DNA from: Actinomycetota bacterium
Lineage (GTDB): Bacteria > Actinomycetota > Acidimicrobiia > IMCC26256 > VFJJ01
Reading direction: 5' to 3'
NCBI GenBank assembly: GCA_009886115.1
Contig: VFJJ01000015.1
Coordinates: 1 to 50,265 of the forward strand
Length of the DNA: 50,265 nucleotides
Shown one piece after another: positions 33,987 to 42,509 of this stretch (its first letter is position 1; each line of letters opens with the position of its first letter). The position numbers were made by a program, and so were the translations under genes. Under the pieces are notes generated by a model that saw only the letters and a program-made list of their open reading frames with translations, ran no database searches and was not told the origin of the DNA.

Positions 33987-35699
33987 ATGAGCGATGCGAG
34001 CCCCCGTCGTCCGTCCGCCGCCAACGCCGCCAACGCCGCCAACGAGGGTGCAGCAGTTCCGTCGGAGGCCACGGTCACGGCTCGGGCCGCCTACGACGCT
34101 GCCTTCGCCGCATCACCGGTGCGAACCGACGTCGACTTCGAGACCCTGAGCGGGATCCCGCTCGATCCGGTCTACGGCGACGCTCCCTTCCCCGGCCAGT
34201 ACCCGTACACCCGGGGTGTCTACGCCTCGATGTACCGGTCGAAGCTGTGGACGATGCGGATGTTCGCCGGCTTCGGAACGGCCGAGGACACCAACGCCCG
34301 CTTCAAGGAGTTGTTGCGCGCCGGGGGCACGGGCCTGTCGACGGCGTTCGACATGCCCACCCTGATGGGTCGCGACTCCGACAACGACTGGGCGGTGGGC
34401 GAGGTCGGCCGTGCTGGCGTTGCCATCGACACCTTGGCCGACATGGAAGACCTGTTCGCCGACATCGACCTCGGGGGCGTGTCGACGTCGATGACCATCA
34501 ACGGTCCGGCGCCGATCCTGCTCGCCATGTACGTGGCCGTCGCCGAGAGCACCGGGGTACCCCGCAAGGCCTTGGCCGGCACGATCCAGAACGACATCCT
34601 CAAGGAGTATCAGGCGCAGAAGGAGTACATCTTCCCGCCCCGCCCGTCGATGCGGATCATCACCGACATGATGCGCTTCACGTCGGCGGAGATGCCCAAG
34701 TGGCACCCGGTCTCGATCTCCGGATACCACATCCGTGAGGCCGGCTCGACGGCCGTGCAGGAGCTGGCGTTCACCCTGGCGAACGGTTTCGCCTACGTGG
34801 AGGCGGCCATGGCGACGGGTCTGCCGATCGACGAGTTCGCCCCCCGCCTGTCGTTCTTCTTCAACTCGCACTCCGACTTCTTCGAGGAGATCGGCAAGTT
34901 CCGGGCGGCCCGACGCATCTGGGCCCGGTGGATGAAGGAGCGCTACGGAGCCGAGCAGGAGCGGTCGCTGCTGTTGCGCTTCCACACGCAGACGGCGGGT
35001 GTGTCACTCACCGCGCAGCAGCCCGAGATCAACATTGCCCGCGTCGCCATGCAGGCCTTGGCCGGCGTGCTCGGGGGCACCCAGAGCCTGCACACCGATT
35101 CGTTCGACGAGGCCCTGGCGTTGCCCACCGAGAAGGCAGCTCGCATCGCGCTCCGTACCCAGCAGCTCGTCGCCTACGAGACGGGCGCCGCCAACGTGGC
35201 CGACCCGCTCGGCGGCTCGCACTACGTCGAGTGGATGACCGACGAGATGGAGCGCCGGGCCGAGGAGATCTTCGAGCACCTCGACGCTCTGGGCGACGGC
35301 TCGATCCTCGAAGGCGTCTACCGGGGCATCGACAACGGATACTTCACCGGCTCGATCGCCGACGCCGCATACCGATTCGAGCGTGAGGTCAACAGTGGAC
35401 GCCGCATCATCGTGGGCGTCAACGAGTTCACCGAGGGGGACGAGCGCAGCTCCGATCTCTTGTCGATCGGCCAGGACACCGAAGACCTCCAGCTCAAGAG
35501 GCTCGCCACGGTCAAGCAGGCCCGTTCCGATGCCGAGGTGGCCGCGGCGTTGACCCGGCTCCAGGTCGACGCCCGAGACGCCAACACCAACCTCATGCCC
35601 GGCTTCATCGACGCCGTCAAGGTGCAGGCCACCGAAGGCGAGATCGTCGCGGCCCTCGAAGACGTCTTCGGCACCTACGTGGAGCAGGTGATCGTGTGA
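33987..35699 (+). CDS. B12-dependent acyl-CoA mutase large subunit, isobutyryl-CoA mutase-like
   Basis: 570 aa from ATG 33987. The first ~25 residues are a low-complexity Ala/Asn leader with a 9-bp repeat. The catalytic TIM barrel (TRGVYASMYR, GTIQNDILKEY, SISGYHIREAG, TQSLHTDSFDEA) matches methylmalonyl-CoA mutase-family large subunits. Substrate residues differ: the position of MutB Tyr89 is Phe93 (TMRMF-AGFGT) and that of Arg207 is Gln211. This Phe/Gln pair is the isobutyryl-CoA mutase combination. HCM's Ile and Asp117 are absent (Phe93, Ala120). His248 matches MutB His244. It should interconvert branched and linear acyl-CoAs by radical carbon-skeleton rearrangement. The B12 subunit and MeaB follow directly. 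Confidence 0.9.
   Translation: MSDASPRRPSAANAANAANEGAAVPSEATVTARAAYDAAFAASPVRTDVDFETLSGIPLDPVYGDAPFPGQYPYTRGVYASMYRSKLWTMRMFAGFGTAEDTNARFKELLRAGGTGLSTAFDMPTLMGRDSDNDWAVGEVGRAGVAIDTLADMEDLFADIDLGGVSTSMTINGPAPILLAMYVAVAESTGVPRKALAGTIQNDILKEYQAQKEYIFPPRPSMRIITDMMRFTSAEMPKWHPVSISGYHIREAGSTAVQELAFTLANGFAYVEAAMATGLPIDEFAPRLSFFFNSHSDFFEEIGKFRAARRIWARWMKERYGAEQERSLLLRFHTQTAGVSLTAQQPEINIARVAMQALAGVLGGTQSLHTDSFDEALALPTEKAARIALRTQQLVAYETGAANVADPLGGSHYVEWMTDEMERRAEEIFEHLDALGDGSILEGVYRGIDNGYFTGSIADAAYRFEREVNSGRRIIVGVNEFTEGDERSSDLLSIGQDTEDLQLKRLATVKQARSDAEVAAALTRLQVDARDANTNLMPGFIDAVKVQATEGEIVAALEDVFGTYVEQVIV
34017..34043. repeat. Three tandem 9-bp units (gccgccaac)
   Basis: Three perfect copies encode AlaAlaAsn repeats in the N-terminal leader of the mutase large subunit, ahead of the conserved domain. 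Confidence 0.9.
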
Positions 35700-36145
35700 C
35701 GGGCGCCGAGACGGTCACCGACCCCGGGGGGTCGGCCCACGGCCAGATCGAGGCAGCGCCCATCCGCATCGTCCTGGCCAAGCTGGGCCTTGACGGCCAC
35801 GACCGGGGCATCAAGGTCGTCGCCCGGCTCATGCGCGATGCCGGCTTCGAGGTCGTGTATCTCGGTCTGCGCCAGACCGTCGACATGGTCGTCGCCGCCG
35901 TCGAGCAAGAGGACGCCGACGCCATCGGCATCTCGATGCTGAACGGAGGGCATCTCACCCTGGCGCCCCGCATGGTCGAGGCAGTGCGCGCCGCCGGTCT
36001 CGACGTGCCCGTCATCATCGGCGGCATCGTGCCCGACGCCGACATCGCCAAGCTGTTGCAGGCCGGAGTGGCTGCAGTGCTCACGCCGGGGACGCCGGCC
36101 GAGGAGCTGGTACGGGTCGTCCGCGGGGCCGTGTCGGGAGCGTGA
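35696..36145 (+). CDS. Cobalamin-binding small subunit of the acyl-CoA mutase
   Basis: 149 aa from GTG 35696, overlapping the large-subunit stop (GTGA). The B12 domain carries DxHxxG at residues 33-38 (DGHDRG); His35 is the lower axial ligand. SMLNGGH and GGIVPDAD line the nucleotide tail. About 20 extra N-terminal residues precede the domain. Separate large and small subunits are typical of IcmA/IcmB and HcmA/HcmB rather than the fused methylmalonyl-CoA mutase alpha chain, which supports the ICM-type call. Confidence 0.93.
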   Translation: MTGAETVTDPGGSAHGQIEAAPIRIVLAKLGLDGHDRGIKVVARLMRDAGFEVVYLGLRQTVDMVVAAVEQEDADAIGISMLNGGHLTLAPRMVEAVRAAGLDVPVIIGGIVPDADIAKLLQAGVAAVLTPGTPAEELVRVVRGAVSGA

Positions 36146-37104
36146 GCCCCCGGGTCGACGTCCCGATCGCCGACCTGTTCGAGCGGGCCCGTGCCGGTGA
36201 GCGCCGGGCGCTGGGACGTCTGCTGTCGTACGCCGAGGCCGGGGGTGCGCGAGCCGACGAGCTCACTGATCTCGTGCATCCGCACACCGGCGGGGCCCAC
36301 GTGGTCGGCATCACCGGCGCGCCCGGGGCTGGGAAGTCGACGCTCACCGGTCAGCTCGTTGCTCACGCTGACGGCACGGGGATGCGCTGTGCCGTGTTGG
36401 CTGTCGACCCGTCCTCGCCGTTGAGCGGGGGAGCGATCCTGGGCGACCGCATCCGCATGGACCCGGTCGTGCGTCAGGGGGCGTTCATTCGCTCGATGGC
36501 GACGCGGGGACACGGGGGCGGGCTCTCGCTGGCCGTCCCAGCGGCGATCCGGGTGCTCGACGCCGTCGGCTACGACCGCGTGGTCGTCGAGACGGTCGGG
36601 GTGGGCCAGATCGAGATCGACGTCGCCTCCGCGGCCGACACCGTGGTGGTCGTGGTGACGCCCGGCTGGGGCGACGCAGTGCAGGCCAACAAGGCGGGGC
36701 TGCTCGAGCTGGCCGACGTGCTCGTGGTCAACAAGGCCGACCGTCCCGGCGCCGACGACTCCCGCCGCGATCTCGAGCTGATGCTCGACCTCACCGTCCT
36801 CGGCGCGTGGCGGCCGCCGATCGTGCTCACGACCGCGACCGAGGCCAGGGGGATCGGCGATCTGCACGACACCCTGGTGGCGCACCGGGGCTTTCTCGAC
36901 GAGAGCGGCACGCTGCCCGACCGTCGTCGCCGCAGGGCCCGCCACGAGTTGGTGACGCGCGTCGAGGTGCTGCTCGCCCGCCTGACCCGGTCGGAGGTCG
37001 CGACCCCCGACGGGCTGGCCCTGCTCGACGCCGTCGCCGAGCGTCGCACGACCCCGAGCGCGGCGGCCGACGCGTTGCTCGCGGCCGTGATCGCCCGCGC
37101 CTGA
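36142..37104 (+). CDS. meaB: MeaB/ArgK-type GTPase, mutase chaperone
   Basis: 320 aa from GTG 36142, overlapping the previous stop (GTGA). SIMIBI-class G domain: Walker A GAPGAGKST (59-67), DPSSPLSGG, GDRIRM, ETVGVGQIE and the guanine-specificity motif NKAD. It loads and protects adenosylcobalamin in the mutase and ejects damaged cofactor. It completes a three-gene mutase module (large, small, chaperone) with 4-base overlaps. Confidence 0.93.
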   Translation: MSPRVDVPIADLFERARAGERRALGRLLSYAEAGGARADELTDLVHPHTGGAHVVGITGAPGAGKSTLTGQLVAHADGTGMRCAVLAVDPSSPLSGGAILGDRIRMDPVVRQGAFIRSMATRGHGGGLSLAVPAAIRVLDAVGYDRVVVETVGVGQIEIDVASAADTVVVVVTPGWGDAVQANKAGLLELADVLVVNKADRPGADDSRRDLELMLDLTVLGAWRPPIVLTTATEARGIGDLHDTLVAHRGFLDESGTLPDRRRRRARHELVTRVEVLLARLTRSEVATPDGLALLDAVAERRTTPSAAADALLAAVIARA

Positions 37105-37131
37105 TCGAGCCTCACGTGGCTCGCCGATCGA

Positions 37132-37156
37132 TTCAATCGAACGGTTGGTCGAGCGG
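37132..37156 (+). promoter_or_regulatory. Shared operator-like motif, site 1
   Basis: The sequence has the form TTCAAnCGAACGGTnGGTCGAG and matches site 2 at 42087-42111 at nearly every position; site 3 is at 49744-49761. It lies between meaB and the SDR gene, 62 bases upstream of a -10-like TACAGT at 37194-37199. It probably controls an internal promoter for the SDR/amidohydrolase/LLM genes. Confidence 0.5.
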
Positions 37157-37249
37157 TTCGTCGAACGCCGGGCACCGCCCGGGTCCCGTTCGATACAGTG
37201 CCGCGCACGTGGCGGCTGTTCGGCTGGCAGGGCGACCGAGGAGGAAACG

Positions 37250-38092
37250 ATGAGCGCGATGCTGCGGGGTCTGGCGGGCAAGAAGGTGCTCATCACGGGC
37301 GCCTTCAAGGGTCAGGGGTTCAACCACGCCAAGGCTTTCGCCGATGCCGGCTGCGACATCGCAGCCCTCGACATCATCGAGCCCATCCCCGACGTGTACG
37401 CCTTGGCCACCAAGGACATGATGGACGCCACGATCAGGGCGATCGAAGATCGCGACCAACGGTGTGTCGCGCTGCCCTGCGACCTGCGCGACGAGGCCCA
37501 GGTGAAGGCCGCGGTCGACAAGGCGCTCGAAGAGTTCGACGGGGTCATCGACATCGTCGTCAACAACGCCGGCATCGCTGCGCTCGACTCGATCACCGAG
37601 ATGCGCGGCAACGTGATGGACGCCGTGATCGACACGATCGTCAAGGGCCACATGTACGTGGCCAAGTACGCGGTGCCGAACATGATCGGCCGGCGCCAAG
37701 GCAAGATCGTCAACATCTCGTCAGCGGTCACCGGCAGCGGTCACGCCATGCTCTCGCATTACGTCGCGGCCAAGCACGCCATCAACGGGCTCACCGAGGC
37801 CTGGGCCATGGAGCTGGCCGAGTTCAACATCAACGTGAACGCCATCGCGCCGGCGACCATCAGGCCCGGGGAGGGCCAGGGCTCGGGCATGGTGCTCGGG
37901 CTCGCCGGCAGCATTGACATGTCGCCCGAGGCGGCGTACGACCACTTCTCGACCATGGGCAACGTACCCGGCGACAAGTGGCGCGCCGAGATGCAGGACA
38001 TCACCGACGCGGTGCTGTTCCTCGCCTCCGACAATGCCGACAAGATCACCGGTCACGTCATGCGGGTCGACTGCGGCCAGATGTTCCGGTAG
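37250..38092 (+). CDS. SDR oxidoreductase, mycofactocin-type
   Basis: 280 aa from ATG 37250, with GAGGAGG 5-6 bases upstream. TGAFKGQG binds NAD; the insertion LDIIEPIPDVYALAT after beta-2 resembles mycofactocin-coupled SDRs, as in the protein at 12419-13267. The catalytic pair is in YVAAKHA, preceded by ISSAVTGSG. It has its own promoter region after meaB. It may oxidise an alcohol leading into the mutase pathway. Confidence 0.82.
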   Translation: MSAMLRGLAGKKVLITGAFKGQGFNHAKAFADAGCDIAALDIIEPIPDVYALATKDMMDATIRAIEDRDQRCVALPCDLRDEAQVKAAVDKALEEFDGVIDIVVNNAGIAALDSITEMRGNVMDAVIDTIVKGHMYVAKYAVPNMIGRRQGKIVNISSAVTGSGHAMLSHYVAAKHAINGLTEAWAMELAEFNINVNAIAPATIRPGEGQGSGMVLGLAGSIDMSPEAAYDHFSTMGNVPGDKWRAEMQDITDAVLFLASDNADKITGHVMRVDCGQMFR

Positions 38093-38126
38093 CGGTCAAC
38101 GACAACGGTCGGCGGGTCACCGAGTC

Positions 38127-38933
38127 GTGGAACCCAAGGCGGTACTGGTCACGGGGGCGGGATCGGGGATCGGCTCGGGGATCGCCGAGGTTCTCGCCGC
38201 CCGGGGCTGGCGGGTCGCGGTCAACGACGTCGACCCCGTTCTGGCGGCCGACACGGCCGCGGAGCTCGGTGGCCCCGAGCGGGCCGTGGCCCTGTCGGGC
38301 GACATCGGCACCGAGCCGGAGGCGATCGTCGCCCGGGCCGCTGCGCTCCTCGGTGGTCGCCTCGATGCTCTCGTCAACAACGCTGGTATCCACCGGCGGG
38401 CCCCGCTCGCCGATGTCGCGGCCGACGACCTCGACGCCGTCTACCGGGTCAACCTCCGCGCCGTCGTGTTGGCCTCACAGGCCGCGCTGCGCCAGTTCCG
38501 TTCTTCCGGGATGAGCGGCGCGATCGTGAACGTCTCGTCGATCGCGGCTCTGACTCCACAGATGGGCGTGGGTCTCTACACGGCGACCAAAGCCGGCGTG
38601 TCGGCCTTCACGGCGCAGGCTGCCGTGGAGTGGGGCCCGTTCGGCGTGCGGGTCAACGCGGTGGCTCCGGGCATGGTGCGCACAGCGATGGCCGAGGCGG
38701 TGTACGCCGATGCCGAGTTGCACGAACGCCGACGGGCAATGGTCCCGCTCGGGCGTATCGGCCATCCGCACGACATCGGCACGGCGGTGGCCTTTCTCCT
38801 CTCCGACGACGCGAGCTACGTGACGGGCCAGACGATCGTGGTCGACGGAGGATTCACCAACGTGCTGATCGATCTGCTGCCGCATCCCGGAGCGCCGCAC
38901 CACGACGCCACCACCACACTGGCGCACCGGTGA
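38127..38933 (+). CDS. SDR oxidoreductase with C-terminal LPHP tail
   Basis: 268 aa from GTG 38127, 34 bases after the previous SDR. TGAGSGIGSG, NNAGIHRR, YTATKAG and VDGGF mark a classical SDR. After the usual end it continues with TNVLIDLLPHPG and a His/Thr-rich tail. Related tails occur in the SDRs at 44610 and 45455, which suggests one subfamily. Its stop overlaps the amidohydrolase start. Confidence 0.84.
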   Translation: MEPKAVLVTGAGSGIGSGIAEVLAARGWRVAVNDVDPVLAADTAAELGGPERAVALSGDIGTEPEAIVARAAALLGGRLDALVNNAGIHRRAPLADVAADDLDAVYRVNLRAVVLASQAALRQFRSSGMSGAIVNVSSIAALTPQMGVGLYTATKAGVSAFTAQAAVEWGPFGVRVNAVAPGMVRTAMAEAVYADAELHERRRAMVPLGRIGHPHDIGTAVAFLLSDDASYVTGQTIVVDGGFTNVLIDLLPHPGAPHHDATTTLAHR

Positions 38934-39952
38934 GCAACCTCAGCCGTCCCGGCCTGATCGACGTGCACGCCCACGTGGTCCTCGACGGCACCATGGGCGC
39001 CGCCGGCCCGGCGTGCGGGCCCGAGATCGGGACCGGAGCCGACGGCATCGACTGGTTCCGCGTCGGCGATTGGTACCTCCACGGCGTGCCGTACCGCGGG
39101 TCGTTGTTCATGGAGGCCGAGCTGCGCCTGCGAGCCATGGACGAGCAGGAGATCAGGGTGCAGGCGCTCTCGCCCAACCCGCTCTCCTACCTCCACCGGA
39201 TCTCCCCACCCAATGCCGTCGACTATTGCCGACGGCACAACGACGACCTGGCCGAGATCGTGAGAACCCATCCCGATCGCTTCGTGGGTCTGGCTTCGTT
39301 GCCGATGCAGGATGTCGATGCCGCCGTTGCCGAGCTCCGGCGCAGTGTGGTCGAGCTGGGTCTGCTGGGGCCGTACATCGGCACCGATTTCGGCGTGCAC
39401 CTCGATGACGCCCGTCTCGACCCGTTCTACGGGGCGTGTGTCGAGCTCGACGTGCCGCTGTTCTTTCACCCCGCGCCGAGCGGGCTCGACGGGCCGCTCC
39501 GTGACGATCGCATGCGGCGCTTCGATCTCGACCTCGTGCTCGAGTTCTCGTTCGAGGAGATCGTCACCGTTGCCATGTTGGTGTTCGGCGGCGTGACCCG
39601 GCGCTTCCCCACGCTTGACGTGTGCGTGTCGCACGGAGGCGGATCGACGCCCGTCCACCTGGCCAAGCTGCGCAAGCTGGCCGAGCGGCGCCCGTCGATG
39701 CCGGAGTGGATCAGGCCGGTCGGCGAGTTCGACCGGGCGTTCGGGCGCCTCTGGTTCGACTGCCACATCACCGGCGAGCGGGAGTTCGCCTTCGCCGTCG
39801 AGCAGCTCGGGACCGACCATCTCGTGCTCGGAACCAACTTCGGCGGCTGGGATCGCGGTACCGCTCCCGCACTCGGTGCGCTCGCCGACGGTCTCACCGC
39901 CAATGCCGTGCGGTTGCTGCGGCTGGAGCGGCGAGCGCCACACCTGCTGTGA
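38930..39952 (+). CDS. Amidohydrolase-family enzyme (ACMSD-like) with altered metal site
   Basis: 340 aa from GTG 38930, overlapping the SDR stop (GTGA). HxH at residues 13-15 (IDVHAHVV), His in PLFFHPAPSG and SHGGGSTP resemble ACMS-decarboxylase relatives. At the last ligand position, where the family has Asp (GSDYP), this protein reads GTNFGGWD near residue 302. The metal Asp is Asn unless the Asp four residues later replaces it. Probably a ring decarboxylase or hydrolase. It has long loops with SPNPLSYLHRI. Substrate unknown. Confidence 0.8.
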   Translation: MSNLSRPGLIDVHAHVVLDGTMGAAGPACGPEIGTGADGIDWFRVGDWYLHGVPYRGSLFMEAELRLRAMDEQEIRVQALSPNPLSYLHRISPPNAVDYCRRHNDDLAEIVRTHPDRFVGLASLPMQDVDAAVAELRRSVVELGLLGPYIGTDFGVHLDDARLDPFYGACVELDVPLFFHPAPSGLDGPLRDDRMRRFDLDLVLEFSFEEIVTVAMLVFGGVTRRFPTLDVCVSHGGGSTPVHLAKLRKLAERRPSMPEWIRPVGEFDRAFGRLWFDCHITGEREFAFAVEQLGTDHLVLGTNFGGWDRGTAPALGALADGLTANAVRLLRLERRAPHLL

Positions 39953-39978
39953 ACGCTGACCGGTCCCGCCTCCCGGAG

Positions 39979-40010
39979 CCCAACCTCCCAACCTCCCAAC
40001 CGCCCAACCT
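39979..40010. repeat. Four tandem 8-bp units (cccaacct)
   Basis: Four copies, one with a single change, lie in the 130-bp gap before the LLM gene at 40083. The rest of the gap shows only the LLM ribosome site. Eight is not a multiple of three, consistent with non-coding DNA. Confidence 0.9.
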
Positions 40011-40082
40011 GACCAAGAGTGAGTTCAGCCCCCTCCACCCCGGACTACTCACGCTTGGTCATCGCATGAGGAGCGCAGCACC

Positions 40083-40925
40083 GTGAAATACGCCATCAAA
40101 ACCTCTCCCCAGCACACGACCTGGACCGACATGCTCGACGTGTGGCGCGCCGCCGACGACATCGATGTGTTCGACTCGGCGTGGAACTTCGACCACTTCT
40201 ACCCCATCAACTCCCACGACTCCCATGGGCCGTGCATGGAAGGCTGGGTCACGCTCACGGCGCTGGCGCAGGCGACCACGCGCATCCGCATCGGGTGCAT
40301 GGTCAACGGCGTCGTGTACCGGCACCCGGCGGTGCTGGCCAACATGGCGGCCACGCTCGACGTCGTGAGCAACGGGCGTCTCGAGCTCGGGATCGGCGCC
40401 GGCTGGAACGAGGAGGAGTGCGACGCCTACGGGATCAGACTGGGGAGCCTCACCGAGCGTTTCGACCGCTTCGAGGAAGCCTGCGCGGTCGTCACCGGGC
40501 TGCTCAGCGACGAGACCACCACCTTCGACGGTCGCTACTTCCAGCTCACCGAGGCCCGCAACAATCCCCGTGGTGTGCAACGCCCGCATCCCCCGATCGT
40601 GATCGGCGGCCAGGGCGAGAAGCGCACCCTGCCGATCGTCGCCCGCTGGGCCGACCACTGGAACTATCCCGGTTTCGACACCGAGGGGTACCTCCGCAAG
40701 CGTGACGTGTTGCATGCAGCGTGCGCGGCGATCGGGCGGGATCCCGCCCAGATCGTCACATCGATGCACGTTCCCTTCAACGCCGAGACGGGCCCCGGAC
40801 CGGTGGCTGAGCTGTGCGCCCAGCACGCCGAGGCCGGCCTCGACCTCGCCGTGGTCTACCTGCCGCCGCCGCACACGCCGGCCATGCTCGAACCGCTCGC
40901 CAGGGCCCTGGCCGAGGTGGGCTGA
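40083..40925 (+). CDS. LLM-class, probably F420-dependent oxidoreductase
   Basis: 280 aa from GTG 40083, with AGGAG about 10 bases upstream. It has FDSAWNFDHFYP near residues 29-40, TTRIRIGCMVNGVVYRHP, SNGRLELGIGAGWNEEE and IVIGGQGEKRTLP. The length and VNGVVYRHP/AGWNEEE pattern suit actinobacterial F420-dependent LLM enzymes. It reduces or oxidises a carbonyl or C-C double bond. Last gene on the plus strand before a convergent LLM gene 11 bases away. Confidence 0.85.
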   Translation: MKYAIKTSPQHTTWTDMLDVWRAADDIDVFDSAWNFDHFYPINSHDSHGPCMEGWVTLTALAQATTRIRIGCMVNGVVYRHPAVLANMAATLDVVSNGRLELGIGAGWNEEECDAYGIRLGSLTERFDRFEEACAVVTGLLSDETTTFDGRYFQLTEARNNPRGVQRPHPPIVIGGQGEKRTLPIVARWADHWNYPGFDTEGYLRKRDVLHAACAAIGRDPAQIVTSMHVPFNAETGPGPVAELCAQHAEAGLDLAVVYLPPPHTPAMLEPLARALAEVG

Positions 40926-40936
40926 GCCTCCTCGAA

Positions 40937-42055
40937 TCAGTGCTCGCGCAGGCCGGCCTTGACGAGGAGGGGGCGCAGGACCTCGTCGAATTGGGCCAGG
41001 CCGGCGTGGTAGTCGACCCAGCTGATCGTGATGCCGTCGAGGCCGGCATCGGAGAACTCCTGCATCCCCGCCACGACCTGATCAGCGGTTCCCACCAAGG
41101 GAATTGCTCCGTAGCCGGCGATGAGGTTGGCGGCCATTCCCGACCATCCGTCACCCAACGCGCTCTCCGAATTTGGGATCAGCACGTCGAGCAGGTTCTT
41201 GACCCCGGGCCAGTCGCCGAGATCGTGCACGTACCGGTCGCGGTAGGCGATGGCCTCGGCCTCGGTGTCGCGACAGACGATGTACCCCTGGCCGAACACC
41301 TGGATCTCACGCCCGAACTCCTCACGGGCGAGCCGCTTGACGTTGGTCGCGATCTCGCCGGCGCTGGAGATGTCGGGAGCGACGACGAAGTTCAGGTCGC
41401 AGTGCTGTGCAGCGAAGCGCTGGCCCCGCTCGCTGTTGCCCGCGCTCATGAGCACCGGGTACGGGCTCTGCACCGGCTTGGGCTCGGAGTAGGCGTTGGG
41501 GCTCGTGAAGTAGGGCCCGGCGTAGTCGAAGTCGCCGTCGCGCGTCCACAGTTCCTTGCACAGCCCGAGCCAGTCGTCGGCGTACTCGTAACGCTCGTCG
41601 TGCTCCTTCTGCGCCACGCCGAACATGGAGATCTCGGTCTCGTTCCAGCCGGCGACCATGTTGAGGCAGAACCGTCCGCCCGAGATGTGGTCGATCGTCG
41701 CCACCTCCTTTGCGGCCCGCACCGGATGCACCGTGGGGACGTGGAACGTGGCGAACACCGCGATGCGCTCGGTGACCGCGGCCAGGCCGGCGGCCCAGGT
41801 GAAGGTCTCGAAGTTGCGGTGGTTGAAGTTCACGTTGCCGCCCATGCCCCGCCAGCGCGCAACAGGGATGATGGCCTCGATCCCAGCGGCCTCGGCGGCC
41901 TTGGCCACCCGAACTGATTCCGGCCAGTCGATCTTGAGGGTCTCGGGCATGTCGGTCATCGAGCAGCCACCGCTCACGTTGACGCCGAAGACGCCGAGCT
42001 TGAGCTTGTTGGGGCTGGCCAGCATGGGGTTCTGCTCACGGGGTACGCGCGTCAT
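40937..42055 (-). CDS. LLM-class FMN-dependent monooxygenase (RutA/SfnG-like)
   Basis: 372 aa from ATG 42055, with GGGAGG 11-15 bases upstream. It resembles RutA/SfnG/SsuD-type monooxygenases: IPVARWRGMGG, NFETFTWAAGLAAVT, SGGRFCLNMVAGWNETE, PVLMSAGNSERGQRFAAQHCD and VGTADQVVAGM. These enzymes use FMNH2 and O2 to cleave C-S or C-N bonds or open rings. It stands alone, divergent from the Dabb gene, with site 2 of the shared motif in between. Confidence 0.86.
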   Translation of the reverse strand: MTRVPREQNPMLASPNKLKLGVFGVNVSGGCSMTDMPETLKIDWPESVRVAKAAEAAGIEAIIPVARWRGMGGNVNFNHRNFETFTWAAGLAAVTERIAVFATFHVPTVHPVRAAKEVATIDHISGGRFCLNMVAGWNETEISMFGVAQKEHDERYEYADDWLGLCKELWTRDGDFDYAGPYFTSPNAYSEPKPVQSPYPVLMSAGNSERGQRFAAQHCDLNFVVAPDISSAGEIATNVKRLAREEFGREIQVFGQGYIVCRDTEAEAIAYRDRYVHDLGDWPGVKNLLDVLIPNSESALGDGWSGMAANLIAGYGAIPLVGTADQVVAGMQEFSDAGLDGITISWVDYHAGLAQFDEVLRPLLVKAGLREH

Positions 42056-42086
42056 GATGGCGATGACCTCCCAAAGGCCGACGGGT

Positions 42087-42111
42087 TTCAAACGAACGGT
42101 AGGTCGAGGGG
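42087..42111 (+). promoter_or_regulatory. Shared operator-like motif, site 2
   Basis: This site has the form TTCAAnCGAACGGTnGGTCGAG and differs from site 1 (37132-37156) at only three positions over 25 bases. It lies in the 99-bp gap between the LLM monooxygenase (-) and Dabb (+) genes and could control both. Confidence 0.5.
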
Positions 42112-42154
42112 GTTCCGGTGTGCCACGCCGTTGCCGCCGTGCTAGCAAGGTGAG

Positions 42155-42448
42155 GTGATCCGACACTGTGTGATGTTCACGTGGGCCGACGATGCCACCG
42201 ACGAGCAGCGGGCCCGAGTGCCGGCAGAACTGGCTCGCCTCCCCGGGCTCATCTCCGAGATTCGGGCATATCGGTTCGGCAGCGACATCGGCGTGATGGC
42301 TGGTAACTACGACTTCGTCGTCAACGCCGACTTCGACGATACCGACAGTTATCTCCGATACGCCGAGCATCCCGAGCACCTTCGAGTGCTGACGGAGCAC
42401 ATCCGCCCGGCGATCTCGGCCCGGGCCGCCGTCCAGTTCCAAATGTGA
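42155..42448 (+). CDS. Dabb-family stress-responsive alpha/beta-barrel protein
   Basis: 97 aa from GTG 42155, behind AAGGTGAG. It has the typical Dabb start (IRHCVMFTWADDATDEQ), GLISEIRAYRFGSD, YDFVVNADF, and SYLRYAEHPEHLRVL. These dimeric ferredoxin-like folds are found as small monooxygenases, cyclases or stress proteins. Here it is next to a flavin monooxygenase. The stop codon lies within the terminator palindrome. Confidence 0.85.
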   Translation: MIRHCVMFTWADDATDEQRARVPAELARLPGLISEIRAYRFGSDIGVMAGNYDFVVNADFDDTDSYLRYAEHPEHLRVLTEHIRPAISARAAVQFQM

Positions 42449-42489
42449 GCGGAAATGCTCGCCCCGTGAGCATTTCCGCGCACATTTGG
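42439..42489. terminator. Bidirectional terminator palindrome (22-bp arms)
   Basis: Arms 42439-42460 and 42468-42489 pair at 21 of 22 positions around a 7-nt loop. The left arm overlaps the last codons and stop of the Dabb gene; the right arm lies 21 bases past the P450 stop (42510). It is placed to end transcription from both convergent genes. Confidence 0.8.
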
Positions 42490-42509
42490 TTGCGGTTGGC
42501 TGGGGAAGC

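Noticed and set aside
33987-36145. Methylmalonyl-CoA mutase
   Set aside because: The Arg that binds the methylmalonyl carboxylate is Gln211 and Tyr89 is Phe93, so the substrate is unlikely to carry that carboxylate.
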